A DNA stretch of 64,000 bases from Caldilinea sp. CFX5 (GCA_021405325.1 QWII01000016.1:62001-126000); one strand, 5' to 3'; counted from the stretch's first letter, positions 54,611 to 63,459 are shown. Made by a program: numbers and translations. The notes: a model not told the origin generated them from the letters alone.

Positions 54611-55387
54611 GGCATTAGCTCCTGAACAGAAGAAGACGGGTTGTGTGATGTGTGATTCGTGCTTGGTAGTGCGTAAATTTTCGTTCGGTTGGGTAAATGG
54701 CGGCGCTATATGAATAGCCCGCACAGAATACAATCGGTGCCAGCGGAAAAAGAATAGGGCGACTTGACCGCATCGTGTGGACGATCAATTCCTGTAGCAG
54801 AGATGGAATTTGCTGATAGCAAGAAGAACAGGACTTACGCAAGACGAATCGCTGCTGGGAGCGCCGCCATCCCTGGCGGCAAGCAAGGCCGCCAGGGATG
54901 GCGCGGGAACCCACTGGGTTCCCAGCGTCTTGTGTAAGTCCTGAAGAAGCAGCACTTGGGCGCTTTGTGTCTGCCCAAACCGCACAGGGTGGTTTGGGGT
55001 AAATGTGCCGTCCAGCCATCTCTACTACCTCATGTAGGGCAACCCTGCCGCCGGCAACAACTCTCCTCTTGCGCAGAGGTGGGTGCTGCATCCCAAAGCG
55101 ACAGAATTGCGACAGAGCCTGTTGGCGCAGGCCATGGTCGTTAGGAAAACGTCGGGTGTTGTGTGCGCCTAGCGTTTCCGGTGTGCAGTTTGTTCCAGCA
55201 TGACACAATGGCGGTTGAAACCGTTTTCTCACCCGTCATACCAACATTATTCTAGCAACGGGAAAGCAATTTGTATATAGCTATGAAGTACCAGTTTTCG
55301 CTTGCGTCATTTGCTGCAATAGCTTCCGTGGATTAATAGAGGCGGCTGTCTACTTCGGCAATGGCGAGCTACGAACGAGCGGATATG
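54611..55387. other. Intergenic region upstream of the giant surface gene
   Basis: No gene is convincing in this 777-bp gap. It contains the MITE-like element 54830-54942, a GCCTG-hairpin near 55115 and an AT-rich stretch around 55255-55310, which may hold the promoter. The rest shows nothing I can name. Confidence 0.45.
54830..54942. mobile_element. MITE-like palindrome, family 2 (copy 2)
   Basis: A 113-bp element with AGGACTTACGCAAGACG at one end and CGTCTTGTGTAAGTCCT at the other. The middle is a GC-rich palindrome around CCATCCCTGGCGGC. The inner sequence differs from copy 1 at several places while the termini are conserved. Confidence 0.8.
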
Positions 55388-55456
55388 TGCCAAAATAAAG
55401 AGCCGCCCCGGTGACTTCGACATGCGCAGTCACCGGGGCGGCTCTTTATTTTGGCA
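55388..55456. terminator. Strong palindromic terminator (28-bp perfect stem)
   Basis: TGCCAAAATAAAGAGCCGCC and the rest of a 28-bp arm pair exactly with the arm 55429-55456, which ends CGGCTCTTTATTTTGGCA. The GC-rich top and U-rich foot (TTTATTTT) would work in both directions. It lies 22 nt past the stop of the isomerase-like gene at 55478. Confidence 0.75.
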
Positions 55457-55477
55457 TTCTGTCAATTACAAACTTTC

Positions 55478-56455
55478 TCATCGATAGATCGCCGACAGCG
55501 ACCGTTCCACATACTGGCGTATCCGTTGCAGATCGCCAACCGGATCGGGCGCTGTGTCCAGTTCCAGCACAGCCCACCCTTGATAGTTCAAGTCGCGTAG
55601 CAGACGCATCCACGCCGGCCAGTCCACCACGCCGCTACCGACGGCAGTAAACCACTGGATCTGGCGATCATAGATCGTCTCATCAATCGGCACATCGGCC
55701 GGGGCGGGACCGGTGGCATCTTTCCAGTGGGTGATCGACAAGCGATCGCGGTGGCGCTTGACAATTGCTAACGGATCCGAACCGGCGACGGTAAATTGCG
55801 CCGTGTCGGGACAGAGGAAGACATAGGTCGGGTCGGTCAGTAACATAAAGAGATCGACATCGCGACTATTGCGAAACATGGAGAACGCTTCCGGGTGGAC
55901 GGCCAGCTTGACCCCATACTTCAGCGAAAGATAGCCCATGTGGTTGAGCAGATCGGCCATCAACTCCGCTCGCTTGAGATCGACAAAAATAGGCGGATCG
56001 GCGTCGCGGCCGGCGCGCAAAGGCAGTGACACAATGAGCGAATCAGAGCCGCACGCTTGCAAAAACTCAGCATAGCCGGTAGCCATCTCTAACAGCACAG
56101 GGTGGTCGGCGGCATTGTCAAACTCGGCATAGCGATCCGTGCCGGGAATACGGGTCGAAAAATAGCCGCTGCTCAATTCCAGGCCATGATCGCGTAGCGC
56201 TGTGGCGAAGCCCTGCGCCGACCCATAGGCGTCACGGGCGCTATACCAATTGCCTGGCGCAAAGGTGATCTCAATCCCATCCAGCCCTGCCGTTTTGGAC
56301 GCCGTGAGAATCTGCTCCCAAAAACGCAACGGCGCCCACCTGCCGCTGGTGAACAGATCGCGCAGGGCGCCCATCCCGCCGGCCATACCCCAAAAGTGGG
56401 GATCATAGAAGGTGACGAGATCGGTTGAAAATTTGATGTTGCGTGCTGTTGTCAT
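55478..56455 (-). CDS. Sugar phosphate isomerase/epimerase-like TIM barrel protein
   Basis: A 325-residue xylose-isomerase-like/AP-endonuclease-2 fold protein. Metal-site candidates are the Glu in GLDGIEITF, the His/Glu in KLAVHPEAF, the Asp in FLCPDTAQF, the His in ITHWKDA and the Glu in AVLELDTAPD. Such enzymes isomerise or epimerise sugars or cyclitols (IolE/IolI-like). Stands alone between a terminator and a small palindrome. The substrate cannot be read. It starts MTTARNIKFSTDL. Confidence 0.85.
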   Translation of the reverse strand: MTTARNIKFSTDLVTFYDPHFWGMAGGMGALRDLFTSGRWAPLRFWEQILTASKTAGLDGIEITFAPGNWYSARDAYGSAQGFATALRDHGLELSSGYFSTRIPGTDRYAEFDNAADHPVLLEMATGYAEFLQACGSDSLIVSLPLRAGRDADPPIFVDLKRAELMADLLNHMGYLSLKYGVKLAVHPEAFSMFRNSRDVDLFMLLTDPTYVFLCPDTAQFTVAGSDPLAIVKRHRDRLSITHWKDATGPAPADVPIDETIYDRQIQWFTAVGSGVVDWPAWMRLLRDLNYQGWAVLELDTAPDPVGDLQRIRQYVERSLSAIYR

Positions 56456-56542
56456 GCGAAGCTCCTTGTTTGGGTCAATGGTGAATGACTCTTGCTATAG
56501 CATACCACAAACAACGCTCACGCCGGAGGGGAGAAAAGGCTG

Positions 56543-56580
56543 TAGGCGCCTAGAAGGCCAGGTTGCTTTCTAGGCGCCTA
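56543..56580. repeat. 13-bp inverted repeat after the LiaF-like gene
   Basis: TAGGCGCCTAGAA and TTCTAGGCGCCTA form an exact stem around a 12-nt loop, between the end of 56619-57542 and the start of 55478-56455. It could be a terminator for the membrane-protein pair, but no U-run follows. Confidence 0.6.
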
Positions 56581-56618
56581 GGACGCTATGACATGTGCGG
56601 TAAGGGTAGCCGCGCCAA

Positions 56619-57542
56619 TTATTGCTTGCTCACCTGTTGCACCGTAACCGGCCCGACGCCACCGCCGATCACGAGGTTGACCCGCTGGCTGGCGCTTTCA
56701 AAATCAGGGGAGATGTATTCACCATCACGATGGATATAATTGCCATCAACAACAACGCTGCCGATACCGGCGTCAGCCGTAATGTGCGCGGCCAGCGTGT
56801 CAGGCACCAACACCAGGATCTTGCCCACGCCGCCTTCAATCGCCGCTTCAAAATTGCCACGCGCCGGCAAGGTGATCTTCACTTCGCCGACCCCGGTGCT
56901 GACTTCCAGCCCGGTCAGGGTCAATTGTTCTAAATTGAGCTCAGCCGAACCAACCCCGGTGGAGACCGACAGATCGATTGGCGTTTCGCCATTGAGCCGC
57001 AGGTTCCACAGCCCATCTTCACGCCGGCCAAAGCTAGGCAGGATAAAGCTATGGGTGTCGCTCTTTAACGAATAGGTGGCAACGCCGCTATCAACGCTAA
57101 AATTAGTTTTCAACTCTTCGTTGTTGTGCAGGGCAATCGCCCCTTCAACCAACTGGCCGGCCGGCACACCGGCCGTGATCTGCATTTGGCTCACACTGGA
57201 ATCAATGTTGACCCTGGCGCGTTGCGCCCCTTCCAAATTTTGCCGAATGGTCTGACCGCCGACTGACTCAAAGGCGTTGCTCTGGACATAGCCCAGCCAC
57301 ATCCCGCCAATGACCAGGCTGACAATGATCACCAGGGCGGCCAGGGCGCCGCCGTTGGTGCGCCGGCCCAGCAGTAGATCCAGCCCCGCCGCCACCAGAA
57401 AGAGCGGCCAGAAGCGAAAGAGCAATTCCCACAAATTGAAATTGAGAATGCCAAAGTTGCTCAGCAAGAGCAGCACCCCCAGCCCCACCAGAACAATTGG
57501 GCCAAAGAGACTGCCGCGACTTTTTTCGGTTGTCGTTACCAT
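56619..57542 (-). CDS. LiaF/YvqF-like membrane protein with beta-helical C-terminal domain
   Basis: A 307-residue protein. Three N-terminal TM segments (IVLVGLGVLLLLSNFGI, FWPLFLVAAGLDLLLG, ALVIIVSLVIGGMWLG) form the DUF5668-like region. A beta-repeat region follows with GVGSAELNLEQLTLTGLEVS and the recurring GVG/GGVG motif, typical of the LiaF C-terminal domain. In Firmicutes, LiaF restrains the LiaRS envelope-stress system. No LiaRS pair is present here. It follows the next gene by 3 nt, so the two are co-translated. Confidence 0.78.
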   Translation of the reverse strand: MVTTTEKSRGSLFGPIVLVGLGVLLLLSNFGILNFNLWELLFRFWPLFLVAAGLDLLLGRRTNGGALAALVIIVSLVIGGMWLGYVQSNAFESVGGQTIRQNLEGAQRARVNIDSSVSQMQITAGVPAGQLVEGAIALHNNEELKTNFSVDSGVATYSLKSDTHSFILPSFGRREDGLWNLRLNGETPIDLSVSTGVGSAELNLEQLTLTGLEVSTGVGEVKITLPARGNFEAAIEGGVGKILVLVPDTLAAHITADAGIGSVVVDGNYIHRDGEYISPDFESASQRVNLVIGGGVGPVTVQQVSKQ

Positions 57543-57545
57543 TGC

Positions 57546-58265
57546 TTATTCCTCCCTCCGCTCTTCAGGAACCCTGGGCAGTGGATCTGTTGCTAACGGC
57601 GTATCAGCTTTGTCGGGCGTCCTGCTGCGCCAGATCCAGTAGCCGCCGACGGCAATCAGCACAAAGGGCCACAGCACGTTAATCAGATTGGCTGAATTGG
57701 CGCCGACCAAAATGCCCATCACCATCAAGACAGCCGCCGGGATAAAGGCCCAAGTAAGTCGTTCCCCTGTGCGCGACCCAAGCAACGCTAAGACCAGGAA
57801 AGTCAACCCCAACCCCAGGAAGAAGACGCCGCCCGAATCGAAGCCGCGCCCGCCCACGTCGTCGATGCCCGCCACAACGGCCAGGGTGGCCATGACGCCG
57901 CCGGGGATAATGGCCCACCACATGCGTGGATTGGCGAGATAGACCATGATAAAGCCGACCCCGATTGAGCCGAGAAAGACCGAGCCGGTCAGCGGTTCGA
58001 TAAAACGCGGCCCAAAGTTGTCTAAAAAGGTGACGGCAGCCAGTCCCAACAGGGTGAAGCCCGGAATCGCCGCCCACCATTGCTCTTCCCGGTGGGTTAA
58101 GAAGATGTAGAGAAAGACCAACCCGCCGACGCTGAACAGCCCTGTCCAGATCAGATCGGTCAATCCGCCAAACCAACCCAGATTTTGCAACAGGAAAAAG
58201 ATGCCCGCCGCAATCAACAGAATGCCCCACAGTGCCGCATTGCGTGTTTCTTTGTTTTCTTGCAT
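57546..58265 (-). CDS. Integral membrane protein, DUF5668-like
   Basis: A 239-residue protein with about seven predicted TM segments (AALWGILLIAAGIFFLLQNL to NVLWPFVLIAVGGYWIW). The spacing and LWGILLIAAGIFFLLQNLGW-type first helix match a membrane family commonly beside LiaF-like genes. It has no catalytic motif. With 56619-57542 it may form an envelope-sensing or scaffold pair. Confidence 0.7.
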   Translation of the reverse strand: MQENKETRNAALWGILLIAAGIFFLLQNLGWFGGLTDLIWTGLFSVGGLVFLYIFLTHREEQWWAAIPGFTLLGLAAVTFLDNFGPRFIEPLTGSVFLGSIGVGFIMVYLANPRMWWAIIPGGVMATLAVVAGIDDVGGRGFDSGGVFFLGLGLTFLVLALLGSRTGERLTWAFIPAAVLMVMGILVGANSANLINVLWPFVLIAVGGYWIWRSRTPDKADTPLATDPLPRVPEERREE

Positions 58266-58530
58266 GGTATCACCCCTTGCGCTTCAGAAACTTAACAGAA
58301 TATTGTCAGATTTTGCGAGGCAGGCTGTGTTGTGCGCACCTGCCGAACCGTCGCAGGTAGCAAGTGGCAAGTAGCAGGTTAATAGATGAGCGTAGCGGGA
58401 ATGACCAAACATCCTGTTGCAACTCGCCACCAGTTACCTACGCATAATTGCTACTAATCAGTACGTACTTCCCTGTGGGGAGTTTCGCTTACTTTGTGGG
58501 CGAACAGGTTACCTTGGGTAAAAAATGCAG
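58266..58530. other. Intergenic region with imperfect repeat
   Basis: Contains CAGGTAGCAAGTGGCAAGTA and a loosely complementary CTGTTGCAACTCGCCACCAG downstream. It presumably includes the promoter of the 57546-58265 pair and the end of the P450 gene. Nothing else is recognised. Confidence 0.4.
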
Positions 58531-59724
58531 CTATGGGCGACGCCACTCCACCTGTAGGGCTTGCGGTTTTCTAAAGACGAGACCACGCGGTTGCGCTGCT
58601 TGGCGGGCGGTGTCCGTCTGTATTAATCGTAAGTGAGCCAGCCTTTTGAGCGCTTGTTCCAGCGCCAATTGCGCTTCTAGCCGTGCTAAATGGAGACCGA
58701 GACAAACATGGGGCCCCTGTGCAAAGGTGACGTGAGAACGCAAATTGGGCCGCCAGGGGTCAAAGCGATCCGGGTCGGCAAAGGTTGCCGGATCGCGATT
58801 GGCGGCGGTCAGCGAGACCCGCACCAGATCATCTTTCCGGATAAGGACATTGCCCAGTTGTACATCCGCGGTGGCATAGCGATCGACCACGGCTGCCGCC
58901 GGTTCCAGGCGCAGTGATTCTTCAACCACCGCCGGCAACAGGGTTGGCTCTTGGCGCACAGCTTCTAAAACCACCCCATTGGTTAATAAGTGGTAGAAAG
59001 CATTTGTAATCATGGCTTCAGTCGTTTCGATCCCGCCAAAGAGCAGTACTGCCGCATTCGCCACAATCTGATCAACCGACAGACCAGTCCCCGCACCGCT
59101 TGCTGCCGCCAGGAGATTCGCCGCCGGCTGTTGCGCCAGGATCGGTAATAAATGGGCGTGCAAAGCGGCAAAAGCGGCCTGCCCTTCGGCGCTGACCGGC
59201 TCACCGGCAGTTACACGGGTGACAGCATCCACAATAGCATCATACCAACCCAGCACGGTTGTCACCGCTGTTTCTTGTAGGCCCAGGGCGGTGATCATCG
59301 TCTTGACGGCTACCGGGCCGGCAAAGTCACGGCGTAGTTCGGCGCAACCGCGGGCGACAAGGCTGTCGAGGAGATGGTGGATATGGTCGGCCACGGGTTG
59401 CCGGAAGCAGCGCTGAACCGCTTCTAGGCGAAAGGGCCGTTCAAACGGGGTGCGGTGGCGTTGATGCTCTACACCATCTAGGGACAACATGCTTGGCCCG
59501 ATCACTTGGGCGGTCGAAAAACCGGGGTGATCCACGGTATAACTTTTGCTGTCGCGCATGACCGCAATGGCGGCCGCGCGCGGCGTGACCAGCCAACCGT
59601 TGATTGCCGGCAGCCATGAGACAGGCTCTGTCGCCCGTAACCGGTGGAGGAGTGGGTGGGGATCGCCCTCAAGCTCAGCTAAGGTCACAGTCGCCCCGAT
59701 AGGAAAAAGGGTATATTTATTCAT
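58531..59724 (-). CDS. Cytochrome P450 (bacterial class, divergent from TetR gene)
   Basis: A 397-residue soluble P450. I-helix GGIETTEA (position normally AGxxT), EESLRLEP giving ExxR, and heme loop FAQGPHVCLG with Cys341. It needs ferredoxin or another reductase, not seen nearby. Length and motif style match CYP107/CYP125-like bacterial enzymes, but no subfamily is assigned. It is divergent from the TetR gene at 59919, which is therefore a candidate regulator. The -10 box lies only 7 nt before ATG, so the mRNA may be nearly leaderless. Confidence 0.92.
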   Translation of the reverse strand: MNKYTLFPIGATVTLAELEGDPHPLLHRLRATEPVSWLPAINGWLVTPRAAAIAVMRDSKSYTVDHPGFSTAQVIGPSMLSLDGVEHQRHRTPFERPFRLEAVQRCFRQPVADHIHHLLDSLVARGCAELRRDFAGPVAVKTMITALGLQETAVTTVLGWYDAIVDAVTRVTAGEPVSAEGQAAFAALHAHLLPILAQQPAANLLAAASGAGTGLSVDQIVANAAVLLFGGIETTEAMITNAFYHLLTNGVVLEAVRQEPTLLPAVVEESLRLEPAAAVVDRYATADVQLGNVLIRKDDLVRVSLTAANRDPATFADPDRFDPWRPNLRSHVTFAQGPHVCLGLHLARLEAQLALEQALKRLAHLRLIQTDTARQAAQPRGLVFRKPQALQVEWRRP

Positions 59725-59731
59725 GTTTTCT

Positions 59732-59761
59732 ATTATATCTTATATCTATTTATCCGTCGAA
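59732..59761 (-). promoter_or_regulatory. Possible promoter of the P450 gene
   Basis: On the minus strand TTCGAC (59761-59756) and TATAAT (59737-59732) are 18 nt apart, with ATG at 59724. The -35 is weak but the -10 is perfect. A transcript starting at its expected site would have almost no 5' leader. Confidence 0.4.
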
Positions 59762-59849
59762 CACCTGAAAAGGGTAACGGGACTTGTGTTTCGTAAGTTC
59801 ATCGTAAATTTCGGGGCCCATAATAACTGAATTTTATTCATTTACCCTC

Positions 59850-59878
59850 TTGACAGCGGTTGTTCTTTTTGGTATAAT
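59850..59878 (+). promoter_or_regulatory. Consensus sigma-70 promoter of the TetR gene
   Basis: TTGACA (59850-59855) and TATAAT (59873-59878) with exact 17-nt spacing, a perfect match to the housekeeping promoter consensus. It lies 41 nt upstream of ATG 59919. The -10 overlaps the operator at 59876-59896. Confidence 0.8.
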
Positions 59879-59896
59879 GAATGAGATTCATTCATT
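59876..59896. promoter_or_regulatory. Palindromic operator overlapping the TetR promoter -10
   Basis: AATGAATGA-GAT-TCATTCATT: perfect 9-bp half-sites around 3 nt. It overlaps the last bases of TATAAT and the start site, so binding would block transcription. Position and symmetry fit autorepression by the downstream TetR protein. A weaker TGAATTTTATTCA lies at 59828-59840 and could be a second site serving the divergent P450 gene. Confidence 0.72.
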
Positions 59897-59918
59897 TATT
59901 GTAAAGGGACTTTATTTC

Positions 59919-60503
59919 ATGGCCCGCACTGCTGATCCAACCCTGCGTTCCACTATCTTGCAAGCCGCGCGTACCATCTTTCAACAAAAAGGGTACGCCG
60001 ATGCGCGCATGGCCGATATTGCCGGCCTCGCCAATATTGCTGTCGGCACCATTTATCTCTACTTTCGCACCAAAGAGGCGCTGGTGATGGCGCTGGCGGA
60101 TGAATTTCACCGGCGGCTGTTGGAAGAGTCGATTCCAATGTTGCGGCATGGGAATTTTGCCGACGCCATTGCCGCTTCTTTACGCCGCACCACCGCCATT
60201 ATGCGTGAGCATCAAGACCTGTTAGCCATGGTCTATCTACAGATGGGCCTGGCTGCCTTTACCGAACCAAGTCCAGCCGACGAGCAGTTGCTGGCGGCGC
60301 TCACCGACGCGCTGGCGGAACGGATGGCGCGGGGTGAAGCGCGACCCTATGACCCGACCATGGCCGCGCTGTTGATCACGGGCTTGGTGGAGCGGGCTGT
60401 GCTGACCACTTTGTTGGAAGGCGATGCCGGCATGGCATTGCTGGAAGAGACGCTCATACGCTTTGCCCAACATGCGTTGATTCCTGATGCAGCGTCAGTA
60501 TAA
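59919..60503 (+). CDS. TetR/AcrR family transcriptional regulator
   Basis: A 194-residue regulator. The N-terminal helix-turn-helix is DARMADIAGLANIAVGTIYL followed by YFRTKEALVMALADEF. The C-terminal effector domain is helical. ATG 59919 (MARTADPT) is preferred to 59850; the longer frame starts within the promoter -35. It most likely represses itself through the palindrome at 59876-59896, and probably one or both P450 genes. The ligand is unknown, perhaps a hydrophobic P450 substrate. Confidence 0.9.
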   Translation: MARTADPTLRSTILQAARTIFQQKGYADARMADIAGLANIAVGTIYLYFRTKEALVMALADEFHRRLLEESIPMLRHGNFADAIAASLRRTTAIMREHQDLLAMVYLQMGLAAFTEPSPADEQLLAALTDALAERMARGEARPYDPTMAALLITGLVERAVLTTLLEGDAGMALLEETLIRFAQHALIPDAASV

Positions 60504-60506
60504 AAC

Positions 60507-60605
60507 AGGACTTACGCAAGACGCCGGGCACCCAGCGGGTTCCCGCGCCATCTCTGGCGGCAGGCCGGCATCCTGCCGGCCTGCCCGGCGTCTTGCATAA
60601 GTCCT
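60507..60605. mobile_element. MITE-like palindrome, family 2 (copy 3)
   Basis: A 99-bp element from AGGACTTACGCAAGACG to CGTCTTGCATAAGTCCT. The centre shares CCATCTCTGGCGGCAGGCCG with copy 1. It lies between the TetR and the second P450 gene and may act as a transcript hairpin. Confidence 0.8.
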
Positions 60606-60642
60606 ATAAAAAAGAGATTAAGAGATAAAAGGTAGGTATTTT

Positions 60643-62013
60643 ATGACCACAATGACATTAGAACGCCCTGCCCAGAAGCAGCCGCCGCTGTTGCGTGGAC
60701 TACCCATCATCGGCAATTTAATTCCCCTCAGCCATGACATTCTGGGCTTTGTACAGCAGGCCGTTCGCGAACACGAAGATCTGGTTGAAGTGAAGTTAAT
60801 GGGGGCATCGTTTTATATCGCCACCCATCCGGCTGTAATTGAAGAAGTGTTGGTGACGAAAAACCACCACTTTATCAAGGATAAAGGACTACGGGAGTTT
60901 GCCAAGCCGGTCTTTGGCCGGGGCCTGCTGACCAGTGACGGTGATTTTTGGCTCCGTCAACGGCGCCTGGCCCAGCCGGCCTTCCACCGCCAGCGCATTG
61001 CCGCCTATGGGGAGGTGATGACCAACTTTACCGAGCGCACCCTGGCCCACTGGCGTGACGGCGAGGTGCATGACATCCATGAAGCGATGATGAAGCTGAC
61101 CCTCGAAGTCGTCGCCAAAACGCTCTTCGATCAAGAAGACAACGCCGAGGTCGCCGACATCGGGCTGGCGCTGGACGCGATCATGGCGCGCTTTGACAAT
61201 AACAGCTATCTCAGCATGATTGAAAATGTGGTGCAGCGCCCGCTCCCCACCCCGACCCAACGACGTTATAAACAAGCCGTGCGCCGTCTGGATGCGATTG
61301 TCAGCGGTGTGAGCGCCCAACGCCGTGCCCAAAATGAGGACAAAGGCGATCTGCTGGGTATGTTCCTGGCGGCCCGTGACGAAGATGGCAACGGCATGAG
61401 CGACCAGCAGTTGCTCGATGAGTGCAAGACCATGTTCCTGGCCGGCCACGAAACGACAGCGTTGACCCTTTCCTGGACGCTATGGCTGCTCGATCGTCAT
61501 CCGGCGGTGAAGGCGAAGTTACAAACCGAATTGGCGCAGGTGCTGGCCGGTCGCACGCCGACGCTGGCCGATCTGCCGAAGTTGCCCTATACGGAACGGG
61601 TGATCCTGGAATCCATGCGTCTCTACCCGCCGGCCTGGACCATTCAGCGTGAAGCGACCAGTGACGTGGTCATTGGCGGCTATATGATTCCCAAGGGAAG
61701 CGATGTTCTCATCAGTCAATATGGCGTTCAGCGCGACCCGCGCTGGTATCCCGACCCCGAACGCTTTGACCCCGATCGTTGGGAAAATGACCTGCTCAAA
61801 CAGTTGCCTAAGTACGCCTACTTCCCCTTTGGCGGCGGACCGCGCCTCTGTATCGGTCAACAATTCGCCCAGATGGAAGCGGCGCTCATGTTGGCAACGA
61901 TCGTGCAGCGCTTTGATCTGACGCTAGTCCGAGGACAGAAGATTGTGCCGCAGCCGTCGATCACCATGCGGCCGCGCTATGGGTTGAAGATGAGGGTGAA
62001 ACGCCTAATCTAA
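60643..62013 (+). CDS. Cytochrome P450 (CYP102/CYP4-like class)
   Basis: A 456-residue P450. I-helix AGHETTALTLSW, ExxR in LESMRLYPPAW, PERFDPDRW and heme loop FPFGGGPRLCIGQ with Cys403. The size and motifs resemble eukaryote-like fatty-acid/alkane or terpene hydroxylases rather than the 397-residue P450 at 58531-59724, so these two are not close paralogues. No reductase or ferredoxin gene is linked. It follows TetR by 139 nt including a MITE-like element. Confidence 0.93.
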   Translation: MTTMTLERPAQKQPPLLRGLPIIGNLIPLSHDILGFVQQAVREHEDLVEVKLMGASFYIATHPAVIEEVLVTKNHHFIKDKGLREFAKPVFGRGLLTSDGDFWLRQRRLAQPAFHRQRIAAYGEVMTNFTERTLAHWRDGEVHDIHEAMMKLTLEVVAKTLFDQEDNAEVADIGLALDAIMARFDNNSYLSMIENVVQRPLPTPTQRRYKQAVRRLDAIVSGVSAQRRAQNEDKGDLLGMFLAARDEDGNGMSDQQLLDECKTMFLAGHETTALTLSWTLWLLDRHPAVKAKLQTELAQVLAGRTPTLADLPKLPYTERVILESMRLYPPAWTIQREATSDVVIGGYMIPKGSDVLISQYGVQRDPRWYPDPERFDPDRWENDLLKQLPKYAYFPFGGGPRLCIGQQFAQMEAALMLATIVQRFDLTLVRGQKIVPQPSITMRPRYGLKMRVKRLI

Positions 62014-62251
62014 GCATTCAATTCTTCCGCCGATTCCTAAATTCCTGCCGACAAGGTATAATAAAACCCTATACTGGAAAACGCCTACAAAGTGAGGTTG
62101 CGATGCCGACCACTCGTTCTGACTTTCAACTGTCAAAAAGATTAAGTTGTGCAGTCGACAATGGGGGCGCCACCCAGTGGATCCCCGGCCCAGCCAGCAT
62201 CATGCCGCCGCGTGGCGTGACGAGCCGTTAGAGCGATTGAGAGGAACTAAC

Positions 62252-62761
62252 ATGACAAACGAAGTGATCCCTACGATGCCCCCGGATACCCTCAATGAAA
62301 TCGGGGTGCTGAAGCGCCGCGAGATCGAAGCGCGCATTATCGGCCCGATTGTTGAGGCGCTTGCCAAAGAATTTGACCGCGAGCGCGTCCTCGCCATTGT
62401 GGCCGAAACGATTATCAACGTGGCGCGCAAGCAGGGCGCCGAACGCGCCTCAGCGATGGGTGATGATTCGCTCATCGCCTTTTCTAATTCTGCTGGTGAC
62501 TGGCGCAAGGGTAATGCGCTGGAAATTGAAGTTCTGGAACAAAACGCGGAGCGCTACGACTTTAATGTCACCCGCTGTCGTTATGCCGAGATGTATCGGT
62601 CGCTGGGCATGGCGGAATTGGGCGCTGTCCTCTCCTGTAACCGCGATTATTCACTGGTAGAAGGCTTCAATCCGGAGATCAAGTTGGAACGTAAACAGAC
62701 GATTATGCAAGGCGCGCCCTGCTGCACCTTCCGCTATAGCAGACAGCCATTGACAACTTGA
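62252..62761 (+). CDS. L-2-amino-thiazoline-4-carboxylic acid hydrolase-like protein
   Basis: A 169-residue protein similar to the ATC_hydrolase family. [19 protein letters not shown] and [19 protein letters not shown] are the recognisable blocks, and the tail [18 protein letters not shown] contains a CC pair. Family enzymes open the thiazoline ring to make S-compounds in cysteine synthesis, but many members have no known substrate. Start ATG 62252 with GAGAGGA upstream; the longer frame from 62147 contains non-family residues. Weak TATAAT-like box at 62056. Confidence 0.75.
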   Translation: MTNEVIPTMPPDTLNEIGVLKRREIEARIIGPIVEALAKEFDRERVLAIVAETIINVARKQGAERASAMGDDSLIAFSNSAGDWRKGNALEIEVLEQNAERYDFNVTRCRYAEMYRSLGMAELGAVLSCNRDYSLVEGFNPEIKLERKQTIMQGAPCCTFRYSRQPLTT

Positions 62762-62775
62762 GTTGTTTGATGTTA

Positions 62776-62817
62776 ATCGTGGATGGTGGATAGTAAAGCT
62801 CATCTACCATCCACGAT
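62776..62817. repeat. 12-bp inverted repeat between genes
   Basis: ATCGTGGATGGT and ACCATCCACGAT form an exact stem around an 18-nt loop, after the ATC-hydrolase-like gene and before the thioredoxin-like gene. It fits a transcript hairpin; no U-run. Confidence 0.65.
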
Positions 62818-62850
62818 CCGCCATCCATTTTTTAGGAAAGGAACCCATCC

Positions 62851-63459
62851 ATGTCGATCACCAAAGAACGTTTTGCCCAGGGGATGAGCTACGACGCCTA
62901 CAAAGCGCAGATGACACGCAATCGCGAACGGTTGGAAGCCAATGAGCAAGCGGTTGAACTGGCGTCGGCCGATCTTGCGTATTTTCAGAACTTGCCTCAA
63001 TCACTCAATGTGGTGGCGCTGGCGGAGGATTGGTGTGGCGATGTGATCAACAACCTGCCGGTATTGGGGCGGTTGGCGGCGGCCAGCGGTAAGTTGAAGG
63101 TGAGCATCTTCCTGCGCGACCAGAACCTTGATATTATGGATCAGTATCTTAACCAGGGGCAGTTCCGTTCGATCCCGGTCTTTGTCTTTTTTGACGAAAA
63201 CTTCCGTGAACTGGGCCACTGGATCGAACGCCCGGCGCGCATCCACGAAATGTTGATGGCGATGCGCCGCAACCTCTTCGCCACTGATCCGGCGCTGGCC
63301 GGCATGACGATGGACATGTCGCCCAGCCAGATGCCCGAAGAAGCGCGCAACCGGCTGATGCAGGCCAACGCCGATTTCCGCGCGGCGCATCGGGTTGAGT
63401 CAGATCAGGAAGTGGTGCGTGAGTTGCGCGCCCTGGTGGAGCGTGGGTTGGCCGGCTAG
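62851..63459 (+). CDS. Thioredoxin-family protein with WCGD motif
   Basis: A 202-residue thioredoxin-fold protein. The active-site-like stretch is LAEDWCGDVINNLP (Trp61-Cys62), where the second Cys is Asp64, so it is not a standard dithiol reductase. Downstream SIPVFVFFDENFRELG carries the usual cis-Pro strand. This matches the thioredoxin_9-like group with one Cys. Role unknown. AGGAAAGGA ribosome site. It is 90 nt after the ATC-hydrolase-like gene. Confidence 0.8.
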   Translation: MSITKERFAQGMSYDAYKAQMTRNRERLEANEQAVELASADLAYFQNLPQSLNVVALAEDWCGDVINNLPVLGRLAAASGKLKVSIFLRDQNLDIMDQYLNQGQFRSIPVFVFFDENFRELGHWIERPARIHEMLMAMRRNLFATDPALAGMTMDMSPSQMPEEARNRLMQANADFRAAHRVESDQEVVRELRALVERGLAG

